Source: Bacillus salacetis (GTDB taxonomy: Bacteria > Bacillota > Bacilli > Bacillales > Bacillaceae_B). Taken from it: 51,231 nt of DNA. The stretch is taken from NCBI RefSeq assembly GCF_003581585.1, contig NZ_QXIR01000038.1, forward strand, positions 1 through 51,231, in the 5' to 3' direction. Positions 25,098-34,407 of the stretch are shown here, piece by piece (position 1 is the first letter of the stretch; the number at the start of each line of letters is the position of its first letter). Below the pieces are notes generated by a model, which ran no database searches, had not been told where the DNA came from, and saw only the letters and a program-made list of their open reading frames with translations. The position numbers and the translations under genes were made by a program.

Positions 25098-25127
25098 GAG
25101 AGGGAAAACAGCTGATGATTTCCCTTT
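25098..25127 (-). terminator. Terminator of GNAT gene
   Basis: On minus, AAAGGGAAATC, a short loop and GTTTTCCCTCTCTTTT, 24 bp after the stop. Confidence 0.7.
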
Positions 25128-25151
25128 AATTATTTGGAGCTGTATTACACA

Positions 25152-25715
25152 CTAACCCTCCAGATGCTTGGACCAAATCAACTTTGTCTCATTTTCGACG
25201 TTGGTTTGGCTGTACCCCTGTTGATCAATGGTTCCTAAAACAAATCCATTGGCAGAGTAGAATCTACATGCAGGTGTATTCACGTTTTGAGTTTCCACCG
25301 ACAAAGTTTTACAGCCACGTTCCTTGGACCAATGGATTATTGCTTCCAGCAGTTTCCTTCCGATTCCCTTTTTTCTGGCGTCAGGATGAACACGCAAATC
25401 CCATAACACGGCCGAGTCTTTTTTGAAGCCTTCCATTTCAGGCGCAGCGGCAGCCCCGCCAACAAGCATACCGTTCTCAACTGCGATGAAAATCCCCCAG
25501 GTATCCAGTTCAAACTGGTCTTTCCAATTAAGAGGGTGGCAATCAGGCAATAGATCATAGTCTTTTACGTAAGGAGTGCATGTTTTCTCAACCTGCTGAA
25601 GCCCCCCCAACCCATTATCTATGGGGCAAATCTCCAGTACGGTTTTTATTTCATAGGCTATAGAGACTCTTGCGTATTCATTAAGCTTAGAATGACTGAC
25701 TTGTTCAATATGCAT
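25152..25715 (-). CDS. GNAT acetyltransferase, streptothricin-acetyltransferase-like
   Basis: 187 residues. Motif A is LWDLRVHPDARKKGIGRKLL, followed by CKTLSVETQNVNTPACRFY and GFVLGTID. The ETQ-N---C-FY-GF-IG-D arrangement is shared with streptothricin acetyltransferases such as SatA/YyaR, though this is also common in other GNATs. Possible antibiotic or amine acetylation; no test in the sequence. Confidence 0.8.
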   Translation of the reverse strand: MHIEQVSHSKLNEYARVSIAYEIKTVLEICPIDNGLGGLQQVEKTCTPYVKDYDLLPDCHPLNWKDQFELDTWGIFIAVENGMLVGGAAAAPEMEGFKKDSAVLWDLRVHPDARKKGIGRKLLEAIIHWSKERGCKTLSVETQNVNTPACRFYSANGFVLGTIDQQGYSQTNVENETKLIWSKHLEG

Positions 25716-25803
25716 AAAGCCTTCTCCCCCATATCCTTCCCTTTTTCATTATATACTTGTAATTCTTCGTTTCAGTGCTCTGCTTACCATTCAATAATGG
25801 ATT

Positions 25804-26086
25804 CTAGTTCATCAATTTTCTATTTATATAAATATACGTAATGGCTAACAAACTCAACATAGCAACAAGAAGAACTGTGCTTTCATAAGCATAATCAATG
25901 AAACTATGGATAACCAATCAATCCTAAAGGCAGAAAAAATAATCCTCCTGCCACGTTTCCCAATAATGATTTGTTCTTGATGTTTTTTTCATTGAATCCA
26001 GCTAACAACCATGTTTGCTTCTTCACGGCTACCAGGTACGAAACAAGCAAAAGAGCGACGCCAATAGCTAATAAACCGTAATCCAC
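25804..26086 (-). pseudogene. Frameshifted DUF3784-like membrane protein gene
   Basis: The first frame gives VDYGLLAIGVALLLVSYLVA, then KKQTWLLAGFNEKNIKNKSL and GGLFFLPLGLIG before TAG at about 25909. A one-base shift continues a coherent membrane segment (VIHSFIDYAYESTVLLVAML, then SLLAITYIYINRKLMN) to TAG at 25804. Together these make about 95 residues, the usual DUF3784 length, with the family's KK-W-LAG-N motif. GTG at 26086 has GGGAGG eight bases upstream. Removing one G near 25912-25915 restores the frame. It is a pseudogene or a sequencing error. Confidence 0.75.
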
Positions 26087-26248
26087 GATCAAAACCTCCC
26101 ATTACATGATGTAAATAATAATATTTACGAAAATGGATAAAAAAGGTTTCATTATTTAAAGATTAATGAGAATAAACTTGAAAGATACCAGTTCTGAATG
26201 GTTGAAAATGTGAGAGAGGCTCTTTGTCGTGGTGGATTCCGGGAACTA

Positions 26249-27003
26249 GAGAACCTATGGGGTTATTGAGGATTTTTGAGGTTGTCGTTTCTAAAATAAA
26301 GACAATCGGTGTCGTCATAGGGGTTCAATGAGGGGGGCGATTATGAAAATTAGACAATCGGTGTGGGCATAGACACTCAATGATGGGGGCGATTCCGAAA
26401 AATAGACAATCGATGTGGGTATAGACGCTCAATGACGGGGTCGATTTCGTAAATTAGACGATCGGCGTGGGCATAGACACTCAATGACGGGGGCGATTCC
26501 AAAAATTATACAATCGATGTCGTCATAGGGGTTCAATGACGGGGTCGATTCCGTAAATTAGACAATCGGTGTGGGCATAGACGCTCAATGACGGGGTCGA
26601 TTCCGTAAATTAGACAATCGGTGTGGGCATAGACGCTCAATGATGGGGGCGATTTCGAAAAATAGACAATCGATGTGGGTATAGACGCTCAATGACGGGG
26701 TCGATTTCGTAAATTAGACAATCGGTGTGGGCATAGACACTCAATGACGGGGTCGATTCCAAAAATTATACAATCGATGTCGTCATAGGGGTTCAATGAC
26801 GGGGTCGATTCCGTAAATTAGACAATCGGTGTGGGCATACACGCTCAATGACGGGGGCGATTCAGAAATTAAAACAATCGATTTCGTCATAGAGGTTCAA
26901 TGAGGTCGATTCCGTAAATTTAACAATCGGTGTGGGCATAGACGCTCAATGACGGGGTCGATTCCGTAAATTAGACAATCGGTGTGGGCATAGACGCTCA
27001 ATG
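26249..27003. repeat. 52-bp tandem repeat array, ~14 units
   Basis: Units start at 26301, 26353, 26405, 26457, 26509, 26561, 26613, 26665, 26717, 26769, 26821, 26873, 26922 and 26974. All steps are 52 bp except one of 49. A degenerate unit precedes them. The core is ACAATCGRTGTGGGCATAGA then CTCAATGACGGGGTCGATT. A variant unit has GATGTCGTCATAGGGGTTCA. Each unit carries CGATT..AATCG as an inverted repeat. Units 2-6 and 7-11 correspond in order, revealing a 260-bp duplication. No start, SD or reading frame explains it. Confidence 0.95.
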
Positions 27004-27043
27004 GTGTAATTGTACTTAGAAGAAAGAGAATCAGGTTTTTTCC

Positions 27044-27322
27044 TCAAATTCTTAAGAACCCTGCTATGATGATGAATGGAAGAGGGATAATCGGCACTAT
27101 AACTAAGAAGGCAATGAAAATCCCGCTTTTCTTTCTATTTTTAATGAGATAAATGATGTTTGGAATGAGGAGAACCACAGTAATTTGCGCTATTACCGCT
27201 GCCATATCCTGTGTATATGTTTCCTTATCGGCAGTTAAGACTATACCTGATATGAAAACTAGAGTTAAAAATACATACGCTGGCAATAACTTTAAATTGA
27301 ATTTCAGAAATTTCATTATCAT
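27044..27322 (-). CDS. Small membrane protein, three helices
   Basis: About 92 residues with hydrophobic segments LPAYVFLTLVFISGIVL, MAAVIAQITVVLLIPNIIYL and IFIAFLVIVPIIPLPFIIIA. The start is set at ATG 27322, since GAGAGGTG lies five bases before it; longer frames begin within the spacer. It lies 72 bp behind the sigma factor gene on the same strand and may be in its operon. An anti-sigma role is possible by position only. Confidence 0.7.
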   Translation of the reverse strand: MIMKFLKFNLKLLPAYVFLTLVFISGIVLTADKETYTQDMAAVIAQITVVLLIPNIIYLIKNRKKSGIFIAFLVIVPIIPLPFIIIAGFLRI

Positions 27323-27394
27323 GCTTTCACCTCTCTCTACAAACAGATCAATAACAGGACTTGCCCTTTCCAGGACAAGCCCTTTCAAAATTCC

Positions 27395-28339
27395 TTATTT
27401 CCAATCAACCACCGGTTTATCCAGTTGCGGCGGAATCTTTAATTCTTCAAATGCAGCAACAATAAATTCCCGGCAGAAGTAGTAACTGCGATGAAGAACA
27501 ATCTTCTCGTTCTCAACCTCTTGATACTGGATGTCATGAATCGCCGGCCCGTTTTCTCCATCATGGAAAACCACGATGACCTTTTTCCCCCATAGCAAAT
27601 GTTCCTCAGCACGGAAGCCGGGAAGGCCATAACGCATAGAACCCGATTGCATTTCTTCTTTTGAAAATTCCTGAAAGCCCATCGACGCCTCATTATGCGC
27701 AGGTTCGCTCATGAGTTCGAGAACCTTATTTACATTGCCCTCATTCAGCGCTTTCAGATAGGACTGGATGACTTTGTTTGTTGTCGTGTTTTCCACAGCG
27801 GCACGATCCGATTTTTCCTTCATCGGATTGTCAGATAATCGGGTGTGCATCCTCCTTACGGTAGCATAGACGGCGCCGGGTGTTGTGCGGACCATATCCG
27901 CCACTTCCTTTGCTGTAAAAGTAAAGACCTCTTTCAGCAGGAATACAGCTATTTGCCTCGGATTGAATAGTTCCATAAGATATTCTAATGCTTCTTCTGC
28001 ATCGAAGCTATGCGAGAAATCTTCGACTGGAATATTCTCTTCTTCCAGAGTACCGACAAACCGCTTTTGTTTACGGCAGTGATCAATCCAGGTTGTGGTC
28101 GCGATCCTGTAGAGATAAGACTTAGGGTTTGTGGGATGCCAGCGCTGATAAATGCTGCCAAACGCTTTGATGATCGTTTCCTGAAAAAGATCCTCGCCAT
28201 CCCAAGGAGATCCTGTTAAATACCTGCAATACCTCCATAACTCTCCCTTATATTCATTGATGATCTGATTGAACTCTCCCATTAATTCACGATTCTTTTC
28301 TGATAGTGAGACCATATCATTTCCTTGTAATTTATCCAT
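27395..28339 (-). CDS. ECF sigma factor with SnoaL-like C-terminal domain
   Basis: About 314 residues. Region 2 contains WRYCRYLTGSPWDGEDLFQE then PKSYLYRIATTTWIDHCRK; region 4 contains RQIAVFLLKEVFTFTAKEVA then TPGAVYATVRRMHTRL. Residues from ~190 form a SnoaL/NTF2-like domain (VIQSYLKALNEGNVNKVLEL), as in ECF41/ECF56-type sigma factors where the tail controls activity instead of an anti-sigma. Start at 28339 chosen because AAAGGAGG precedes it; the frame opens 24 bp earlier without an SD. Confidence 0.85.
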   Translation of the reverse strand: MDKLQGNDMVSLSEKNRELMGEFNQIINEYKGELWRYCRYLTGSPWDGEDLFQETIIKAFGSIYQRWHPTNPKSYLYRIATTTWIDHCRKQKRFVGTLEEENIPVEDFSHSFDAEEALEYLMELFNPRQIAVFLLKEVFTFTAKEVADMVRTTPGAVYATVRRMHTRLSDNPMKEKSDRAAVENTTTNKVIQSYLKALNEGNVNKVLELMSEPAHNEASMGFQEFSKEEMQSGSMRYGLPGFRAEEHLLWGKKVIVVFHDGENGPAIHDIQYQEVENEKIVLHRSYYFCREFIVAAFEELKIPPQLDKPVVDWK

Positions 28340-28457
28340 ATTTTCCTCCTTTAGTTCACTCACTATGTATAACGAATAAGAAGGGAAGAATTATACCTTT
28401 TACTAAAAAAAGATTAATATAATTCCATATGTGATTGTCCTGCAACTTGAAAATGAC

Positions 28458-28928
28458 TTATAAATCAATTTCCATCCGTCTGCTCTTCGTTCTTAAATTC
28501 ATGGATTCATAGAATTTTATGGCACCCTCATTAAATTCCCACACGCTCAATTCCAAGGAGTCTGCCTTTTCCTTTTGTGCGAACTCGACTATTTTTTCAA
28601 AAAAAAGTTTACCCAGACCCCTTCCTCTATAGTTGATGTCCACCCCAAAATCGTCCATATAGATGACCTTCCTATGAACAAGAATCGGTCTCTTTTCTGT
28701 GTTTTTAATCGTCAGGATGGTATATGCAACCGTCTGATCTTCCTCAAGTAAGAATACCTTCGTACTTTCGCCATCTATCAAGTTATTAAAATAATTTTTG
28801 TCCAACGTGATATCGGCCATTTTATAATGATCTGGCCTTTCCATTGTATGCATTTCATGCACTTGCTTTTGTATTCTATGTACCGCCTCATAATCGTTCT
28901 TTACAGCTTCCCTGATGTGTAATTCCAC
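28458..28928 (-). CDS. GNAT acetyltransferase
   Basis: About 156 residues. VELHIREAVKNDYEAVHRIQ is the usual first strand and helix; motif A is DINYRGRGLGKLFFEKIVEF; then DSLELSVWEFNEGAIKFYES. Start set to GTG 28928, preceded by AAGGGGGAAGG; an upstream ATG (28973) has no SD. Substrate unknown. Confidence 0.85.
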   Translation of the reverse strand: MELHIREAVKNDYEAVHRIQKQVHEMHTMERPDHYKMADITLDKNYFNNLIDGESTKVFLLEEDQTVAYTILTIKNTEKRPILVHRKVIYMDDFGVDINYRGRGLGKLFFEKIVEFAQKEKADSLELSVWEFNEGAIKFYESMNLRTKSRRMEIDL

Positions 28929-29127
28929 TTTCCTTCCCCCTTGATAACGTATACTGACCATTTTAACATCCATTTCCTTTTTATGGACATAGAAAAAGGT
29001 GTCTCATGGATACTCCATATGACACCCTGCTCTCGTTTTACTTTGAAACACTCATTGACGATAGAGGAAAAAGCCATTTTAATAAACAAAACCATTTCTG
29101 ATTCAAGAAACGGCAGAATCAAGTGAT

Positions 29128-29508
29128 TCACTTCTTTTCCATCACCGCAAAGTAGTTTTCTTCATTGTCTGCGAAGTTAAATACCTGGCCGGACGGCATA
29201 TTTACGATTTCTCCGACTGTAACATTTTTGGATGATAGGTCTTTGCGCAATTGCTCGAGATTTTCAGTGAAAAACATTAAAGAAGGAGTTCCCAGATTTA
29301 ACTCAGGTGACATTTTGGAAATAAAGTCCCTGTCGTGGAGGATGATGCTGGTTTCTGCGCTTCCTGATGGAGCGATTTCAATCCATCTCATTCCATGGCT
29401 GTTACTCTCTTCAGCTATCACCGTAAAACCTAATTTCTCTGTCCAGAATTTCACTGTTTCATCCTGATCATTGACATACAGCATGATTTGACCGACTTGA
29501 CTAAACAT
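29128..29508 (-). CDS. VOC-superfamily (glyoxalase/bleomycin resistance-like) protein
   Basis: 126 residues in two beta-alpha-beta-beta-beta repeats: GQIMLYVNDQDETVKFWTEK then LGFTVIAEE, and SLMFFTENLEQLRKDL with QVFNFADNEENYFAVME. The D-N---F-- ending is typical of VOC proteins. It could be a metal-dependent lyase or dioxygenase, or a drug-binding protein; the metal residues are not clear by eye. Confidence 0.85.
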   Translation of the reverse strand: MFSQVGQIMLYVNDQDETVKFWTEKLGFTVIAEESNSHGMRWIEIAPSGSAETSIILHDRDFISKMSPELNLGTPSLMFFTENLEQLRKDLSSKNVTVGEIVNMPSGQVFNFADNEENYFAVMEKK

Positions 29509-29587
29509 GCCCTGCTCACTCCTTTAGGAAAACTCACTTCTTTCTATTAGTTCTCTTTTTGAATGGCAAAATCCTTTAGGCACAAAC

Positions 29588-30595
29588 CTATTTAATGGCT
29601 GCTTGAACACTGGAATATAATTCCCACTCCAGCATCGTCTTGTTCAGGAGGCCTTTGATATCCCGCAAGCGAACCTCTCCACAATCACTTTTGTTAACCA
29701 GATCCAATAGTGCTATGCTGTCCAATAATTTTGCTTTCTGCAGCCACTTCTCAGGTAAGACACCTCCATTAGCAAGATAGCTTACGATAAAGGGTTCTAT
29801 GAATGAGGACTCTTGGATATTCTCATACCGAAGCATATTCCCGATATCAATCAACGGCGAATTACTGAACGAAAACTCCCAGTCCAATATCCCCGTAATG
29901 TTAATGCTGCTTCCTTCTTTTTGAATAAGTATATTCAATGGATTAAAATCGCTATGTATTAAAGAAGATTGATTTCCTATGTCGTCCACTAAATGAGCTT
30001 GGCCGGATGTGAATTTCTTAATGCTGCTGATCATCTCTGTCCCTAAATTATCATGCACTGGCCTTTCATTGATAATTTCATTGATAAGATTGAGGAATGC
30101 CGGGGACCCTGTTATCTCAAACTTCTGGATATTGAGGTGTTCATCAAAGAAACCTGGAGAGGTAAATCGGATGGAATGCATTTTGGCTAAATGTTTTCCA
30201 ATTTCACTTCCTGCATTTGATATTGATGATTCATCTCCAGTTAAAAACAGCTCTGATAACTGAAAACCTTTCACCCAATTCAAAATTATAAAAGGATACT
30301 GAATATGCGACAGTGTAAAATCATGATAAAGGACGCGGGGCACTGGCAAAATGTTTGCAGCACGTTCCAATACATTCTTTTCGATTTTTGCTTTTGATCC
30401 AACGTCATTATAGATACGCAGAACAACCGTCTCTTCATTTTCGAGGATGATTTTTAAATTAGAATTACTGAGGCCGCCGCCAAGAATCTCAATCTTTGCG
30501 ATCTTTGTTCCTTTAAGAAAATCCTGCAGCATTTTAGTAATTGTATGATAGTCCGGATGAATAAGCGGTTTGCTTCTTTCCCACCCTGTCTTCAA
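29588..30595 (-). CDS. Aminoglycoside phosphotransferase-family kinase
   Basis: 335 residues of the APH/choline-kinase fold. Nucleotide loop ILGGGLSNSNLKIIL near 38-52, catalytic Brenner motif LIHSDFNPLNILIQ, and metal-binding ILDWEFSFSNSPLIDIGN. The start lies after AAGGAGTGATACTGA-type sequence. Such kinases phosphorylate small alcohols, sugars or antibiotics. Resistance to an aminoglycoside is not implied by the motifs alone. Confidence 0.85.
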   Translation of the reverse strand: MKTGWERSKPLIHPDYHTITKMLQDFLKGTKIAKIEILGGGLSNSNLKIILENEETVVLRIYNDVGSKAKIEKNVLERAANILPVPRVLYHDFTLSHIQYPFIILNWVKGFQLSELFLTGDESSISNAGSEIGKHLAKMHSIRFTSPGFFDEHLNIQKFEITGSPAFLNLINEIINERPVHDNLGTEMISSIKKFTSGQAHLVDDIGNQSSLIHSDFNPLNILIQKEGSSINITGILDWEFSFSNSPLIDIGNMLRYENIQESSFIEPFIVSYLANGGVLPEKWLQKAKLLDSIALLDLVNKSDCGEVRLRDIKGLLNKTMLEWELYSSVQAAIK

Positions 30596-30630
30596 TCAGT
30601 ATCACTCCTTCTTCAGCAGTAAATTATTTC

Positions 30631-31296
30631 TTAAGGTTTATATAATTTTAAAGCTTCAATAATGGAGGCAGTTAACAGCAATGGCAATTCTCCAGCACTG
30701 CCATCAATAAATATCCTTCTTGGCGGTAATTTACCGATGACTGAGACCTTTGCTTCTTCTATATCTCCCTTGAAAAAATGGTAAGCATTCTCTCCATATT
30801 GCTTCGTCACCTTTATTGGGGCTCCTTGGAAAGTGAAGGAAGCAACCGAATCTTTGAAGCTCTTGCTCTCTCCATCAATGACAAATTGGTCGTTGCATCC
30901 AGGTGAACTAATCCGTACATTCCAGCTGCTCCCAGTCAATCCTTTTCTTCCTCTATCTTTTTCTACTAGTACAACCATCCTGCCCTGGCTGTCCGTTCCC
31001 TTAATTCTAACAAAGTAGTCTGGCAGAATCAGAGAAACCATTTTTTGAAAAACTGAATCAAATTCCCTTTTCAGCTCTCCAATATAATTCGTCTTTATAT
31101 CGATAACTTCAACAGGTCTTGTCATGATCTTGACTGGGTTTTCAGAATAAAACCCTTTTCTCTCCAGACGATCAGATATTCGTGGTGTCATCTCTACCTT
31201 CCCGCTGCTCATCCTATAAATGACTACCGCAAATATGATGACTGCGCACAGCACTCCGATCAGGAACCAGCCTGGCATATATCCGCCTCCGTACAC
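30631..31296 (-). CDS. Membrane-anchored protein, possible tubby-like domain
   Basis: About 221 residues. One N-terminal membrane helix (GWFLIGVLCAVIIFAVVIY) then a strand-rich domain (YFVRIKGTDSQGRMVVLVEK, GKLPPRRIFIDGSAGELPLL) ending in an amphipathic helix LTASIIEALKLYK. The terminal helix after many strands suggests a tubby/LURP-like barrel (low confidence). Start GTG 31296 follows GAGGAGG; ATG 31278, behind GGAGG, is an alternative. The upstream membrane-protein gene is 74 bp away on the same strand. Confidence 0.7.
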   Translation of the reverse strand: MYGGGYMPGWFLIGVLCAVIIFAVVIYRMSSGKVEMTPRISDRLERKGFYSENPVKIMTRPVEVIDIKTNYIGELKREFDSVFQKMVSLILPDYFVRIKGTDSQGRMVVLVEKDRGRKGLTGSSWNVRISSPGCNDQFVIDGESKSFKDSVASFTFQGAPIKVTKQYGENAYHFFKGDIEEAKVSVIGKLPPRRIFIDGSAGELPLLLTASIIEALKLYKP

Positions 31297-31369
31297 ACCA
31301 TCACCCTCCTCTTTTGTATGTGAGTTGACCCAGGAACACCCACTCTCCTGCCAATCCACATCTCCGGCT

Positions 31370-31792
31370 TCACCCGAATACTATTTCATAAATAAGATAG
31401 AACCGGTACAATGCTCCCGCAAATACAATGGCCAAGACAGTAATGAATATGTATCTGAATTTGTAGACCCAATAGTACTTATACTCTTCTGGATTCCGCC
31501 ACTTCTTCATATCGCTTCTCAGGTGATAGAACAGGATGAATAACAGAGGAGAAACAACAAAGATGATAATGAACAAAAAGAGTGTTTGATTAAAATGAAC
31601 CATTGCCTCACTGGAAAGAATCGACCTCAGAACCTCTCCTACCGATACCAGAAACAATACAAACAACATGATATTGGAAGTGAATATGTCCGCAGGCTTC
31701 TTCCCGTTTTTCATATCTCTCAGTACAAAAAATGGTAGAAGAAATAATAAAAGAAATGCACCTATTAAAAAAAATGTCGTATTACCTGTCAT
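31370..31792 (-). CDS. Four-helix membrane protein, 140 aa
   Basis: Hydrophobic segments: TFFLIGAFLLLFLLPFFVLR, IMLFVLFLVSVGEVLRSIL, FLFIIIFVVSPLLFILFY and YIFITVLAIVFAGALYRFY, with a basic W-R-rich cytosolic loop (SDMKKWRNPEEYKYYW). Family not recognised. It is probably co-transcribed with the next minus-strand gene. Confidence 0.75.
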   Translation of the reverse strand: MTGNTTFFLIGAFLLLFLLPFFVLRDMKNGKKPADIFTSNIMLFVLFLVSVGEVLRSILSSEAMVHFNQTLFLFIIIFVVSPLLFILFYHLRSDMKKWRNPEEYKYYWVYKFRYIFITVLAIVFAGALYRFYLIYEIVFG

Positions 31793-31887
31793 GGAATTCC
31801 CTCCTTTCCTTTCTTACGAAAACCCATACAAAAGGTTTCAATTCACTTCCTAAGTAAGGCTGTCATTGAATTTCTGCATCCCCATCA

Positions 31888-33117
31888 TCAAAATGCTTTC
31901 ACAACGACAGGCTTTCGATCCGTAGAAAAGAGGGAATTAATCTCCCTGCTGTATCGTTCATCCGAGATTTCCATCAGTCCCCATCTTAGAAAGAATTCAG
32001 CATTTTCCACTCCCATCACCATTGAAGAAAATTCAGATATATCCATTTTTATTTCCACATCATAAGAACCGTTTTCATTTAACTCGACTATTTTCCCATT
32101 TTCAAAGACGGCTGTAAATGGAAAAGAATTCGACGGATAGAAACGATCTTGAATGGAAAATTTCACGGATAGTGCAGCTCGAAAATTGAATTGATGATTC
32201 TTCTCTTGAAGGTCTTTGAAGAAGTTGACACTATTGATGATCCTGTACATGACCCCGATGCCTGCATTTGCTGCATGTTTATTATCAGTGGCGGAAGGAA
32301 AGTCAACCATGCCCGTTTCGCCGCTTTCTGGAGAGTTTACAAAATGTAAAAGCTCTTCGGAATTAGAGTTTATAATCACACGTTTGATTTGGTCTGACTG
32401 GCTGTTCAGAAAGGTTGAAATTTCTCTTATTACCTTTGGGGATTCAAAGAAAAGTTCATGAATATATAAATCTTTTTCTTCGATGCTGTACACAAAATAG
32501 CCTTTCACTTCTCCCTCGTCAACATAACCAATCACCCTCCCAAACCAAAATGGCCTGTTCAATTCCCTTTCAAAAGGGAATCTTTTCGTCATTCCATGTG
32601 TTCGGGAGTAGACCCTATTGTAACAATCCAGAACCCTTTCTCTGTCTTCAACACCTAATTCAACCAAGTGGCGCTTTTCTTTGTAATCAGGAAATTCACC
32701 TGGATTTATGTAAAATTGATAATTCCTAGTCCCGATCCCAAACCCCATTTTCTTATAAAAACCCACTTTAAATGGGTACAGCATGGCAAGATTGGTATCT
32801 GCTTCTTCATTCATCCGAAGAAAATGCTGCAGCAGTTGATAAGCACTTCTTTCTCTTTTATGCAGCATATCAACGGCCAGCATACCGACTCCGCCGGCAT
32901 TGATCGGGGTAGAATGATAATTCACTTCAAAATCAAACGTTCTCATTCCCGCTATCACTTCTTCGCCTTTGAACACACCAAATAAATGCTCCCTGGTTGT
33001 TTCTTCAATGTGTTTTTCCAGCCATTTTTCAGCATTCAAACCTTGAAATGCTGAATTGGCTAGCTTGCTAAACTTCTCGTAATCGTTCCCGGCTATCTTT
33101 CTGATTTGTTTCTCCAT
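31888..33117 (-). CDS. Eis-type GNAT acetyltransferase
   Basis: 409 residues, about the length of Eis proteins. Two GNAT domains are followed by an SCP2-like C-terminal domain (~300-409). Visible are VIAGMRTFDFEVNYHSTPIN, GGVGMLAVDMLHKRERSAYQ (acetyl-CoA loop) and MLYPFKVGFYKKMGFGIGT. The Eis family acetylates amines at several positions on aminoglycosides and lysines. The terminal GAF-like MEKQ...VVVKAF end, with a free carboxylate as catalytic base, fits the family. Substrate unknown. Confidence 0.88.
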   Translation of the reverse strand: MEKQIRKIAGNDYEKFSKLANSAFQGLNAEKWLEKHIEETTREHLFGVFKGEEVIAGMRTFDFEVNYHSTPINAGGVGMLAVDMLHKRERSAYQLLQHFLRMNEEADTNLAMLYPFKVGFYKKMGFGIGTRNYQFYINPGEFPDYKEKRHLVELGVEDRERVLDCYNRVYSRTHGMTKRFPFERELNRPFWFGRVIGYVDEGEVKGYFVYSIEEKDLYIHELFFESPKVIREISTFLNSQSDQIKRVIINSNSEELLHFVNSPESGETGMVDFPSATDNKHAANAGIGVMYRIINSVNFFKDLQEKNHQFNFRAALSVKFSIQDRFYPSNSFPFTAVFENGKIVELNENGSYDVEIKMDISEFSSMVMGVENAEFFLRWGLMEISDERYSREINSLFSTDRKPVVVKAF

Positions 33118-33219
33118 CCAATTCCCCCTATACCAAAACTGCTTACTGATAACTTTTTTAAGTTTTCTTCATCTAATCACATTAACATAATTTTCCGTGG
33201 ATTTCTTTATTTACAGAAT

Positions 33220-33243
33220 AAAAAAGCCGCCTTATATGGCAGC
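33220..33243 (-). terminator. Terminator of Nudix gene
   Basis: On minus, GCTGCC, ATATAA, GGCGGC and TTTTTTATT. It lies ~160 bp after the Nudix stop. The rest of 33118-33400 shows no gene. Confidence 0.65.
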
Positions 33244-33400
33244 CTAATCAGGATTTTCCTCGTAACATCTCCGCTAGTCATTTTTCATAACCGCAAAATA
33301 CCCTACGCAATTATCTGTATATTTAAAACACTTGTCCAGATGGCCTATGTACACTCTCTTCTTTGGTTAGATGACTAGTTGATACTCAGTAATTTAACGT

Positions 33401-33847
33401 TTAGATAAATTCCAAAATCTTAATATCCACCATATCAATTGTGCCGATTATCTCTTTTAGATCCCATAACATTATTTTGGAAGTCTCATTATTCTCTATA
33501 AACGGCTGGAGCTTACTTGTTATTGAAGAGTATACGGGGTTATATCTAATTTCTTCATCCTCAGTTTTCTTGGTCTTTAATAGCCCTCTGAATTTCAGGT
33601 CTGTTACAATTTGTCCCGTTTCTTCATAGAGTTCCCTGATTGCACATTCCTTCGGGGTTTCATTGTTTTCTCTGCCTCCAGCTGGTAATTCCCATTGTTT
33701 TCGCCACACGTTATAACACATTAAATACTTGCCATCACACTTTAGCACAGCAAATGAACCCGCGAGTGGATGGTAACTTAGCAGTTCTTCTTCTTGTATA
33801 CTAATAAACTCAATGAATTCTGATCCATTACTCTTAAGTATATTCAA
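33401..33847 (-). CDS. Nudix hydrolase
   Basis: 148 residues. The Nudix box GX5EX7REUXEEXGU is complete at about 57-78: GGRENNETPKECAIRELYEE then TG. Preceded by VWRKQWELPAGG. Nudix enzymes cleave nucleoside diphosphates linked to another moiety, using Mg2+. Substrate unknown. Confidence 0.92.
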   Translation of the reverse strand: MNILKSNGSEFIEFISIQEEELLSYHPLAGSFAVLKCDGKYLMCYNVWRKQWELPAGGRENNETPKECAIRELYEETGQIVTDLKFRGLLKTKKTEDEEIRYNPVYSSITSKLQPFIENNETSKIMLWDLKEIIGTIDMVDIKILEFI

Positions 33848-33947
33848 TTTACTCCCTCACCTTAAAATTATGGCATCAATTGACTCACCCAATGAATATT
33901 TTAAATAAGATTAATTTTTTTCTATCCTGGAAGAATTGAAACATTGA

Positions 33948-34385
33948 TCAAACTGATATCCTGCCTGTAAGCCAGCCCTCAATATAATCTTGTAAAGAGG
34001 ATGCTACCCAAATTCGACTATCATCCTCGTGATTCCAAACGTATATATCGGTTTTTTCAATCGTTCCATTTTTGGTTATAGCATAACAAAATAAATCACC
34101 ATTGCCTGCATCTGAGAAAAACAAGAGGTTATCAAAAGGCATATAGAGGTCCTGGTATTCTTCAAAGTTCCTAAAAAACAGATTATCTTCTAACACTTGC
34201 TTCGCTGACCAGATCAAAGGACAATGATAATAATCGAAAATCCCATTTGTTTCACTAAATAAACCAACTAGTTCCTTTGTCAATTCAACATTTAACTCTA
34301 CTTGCAATTGAGTAACATCTGTTTTTGAAGCTGGATTTCCAAAGTGATATTCATTTGAAATGGCAGTGACAAATTCTTTCCACAT
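33948..34385 (-). CDS. Orphan SMI1/KNR4 (SUKH) family protein
   Basis: 145 residues with SUKH features: DVTQLQVELNVELTKELVGL, the SETNGIFDYYHCPLIWSA turn, LLFFSDAGNGDLFCYAI and a final SSLQDYIEGWL helix. It stands alone, with no toxin gene next to it and 24 kb away from the LXG locus. Orphan SUKH genes can act as immunity against neighbours' toxins (family knowledge). Confidence 0.82.
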   Translation of the reverse strand: MWKEFVTAISNEYHFGNPASKTDVTQLQVELNVELTKELVGLFSETNGIFDYYHCPLIWSAKQVLEDNLFFRNFEEYQDLYMPFDNLLFFSDAGNGDLFCYAITKNGTIEKTDIYVWNHEDDSRIWVASSLQDYIEGWLTGRISV

Positions 34386-34407
34386 CGTTCATTTCTCCAT
34401 TTTATTT

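Noticed and set aside
26249..27003. CRISPR array
   Set aside because: Similarity extends through the whole 52-bp unit and variants are scattered throughout it. There are no unique spacers and no cas genes.
29588..30595. Aminoglycoside resistance determinant
   Set aside because: Only generic APH-fold motifs are visible; many chromosomal members act on other substrates.
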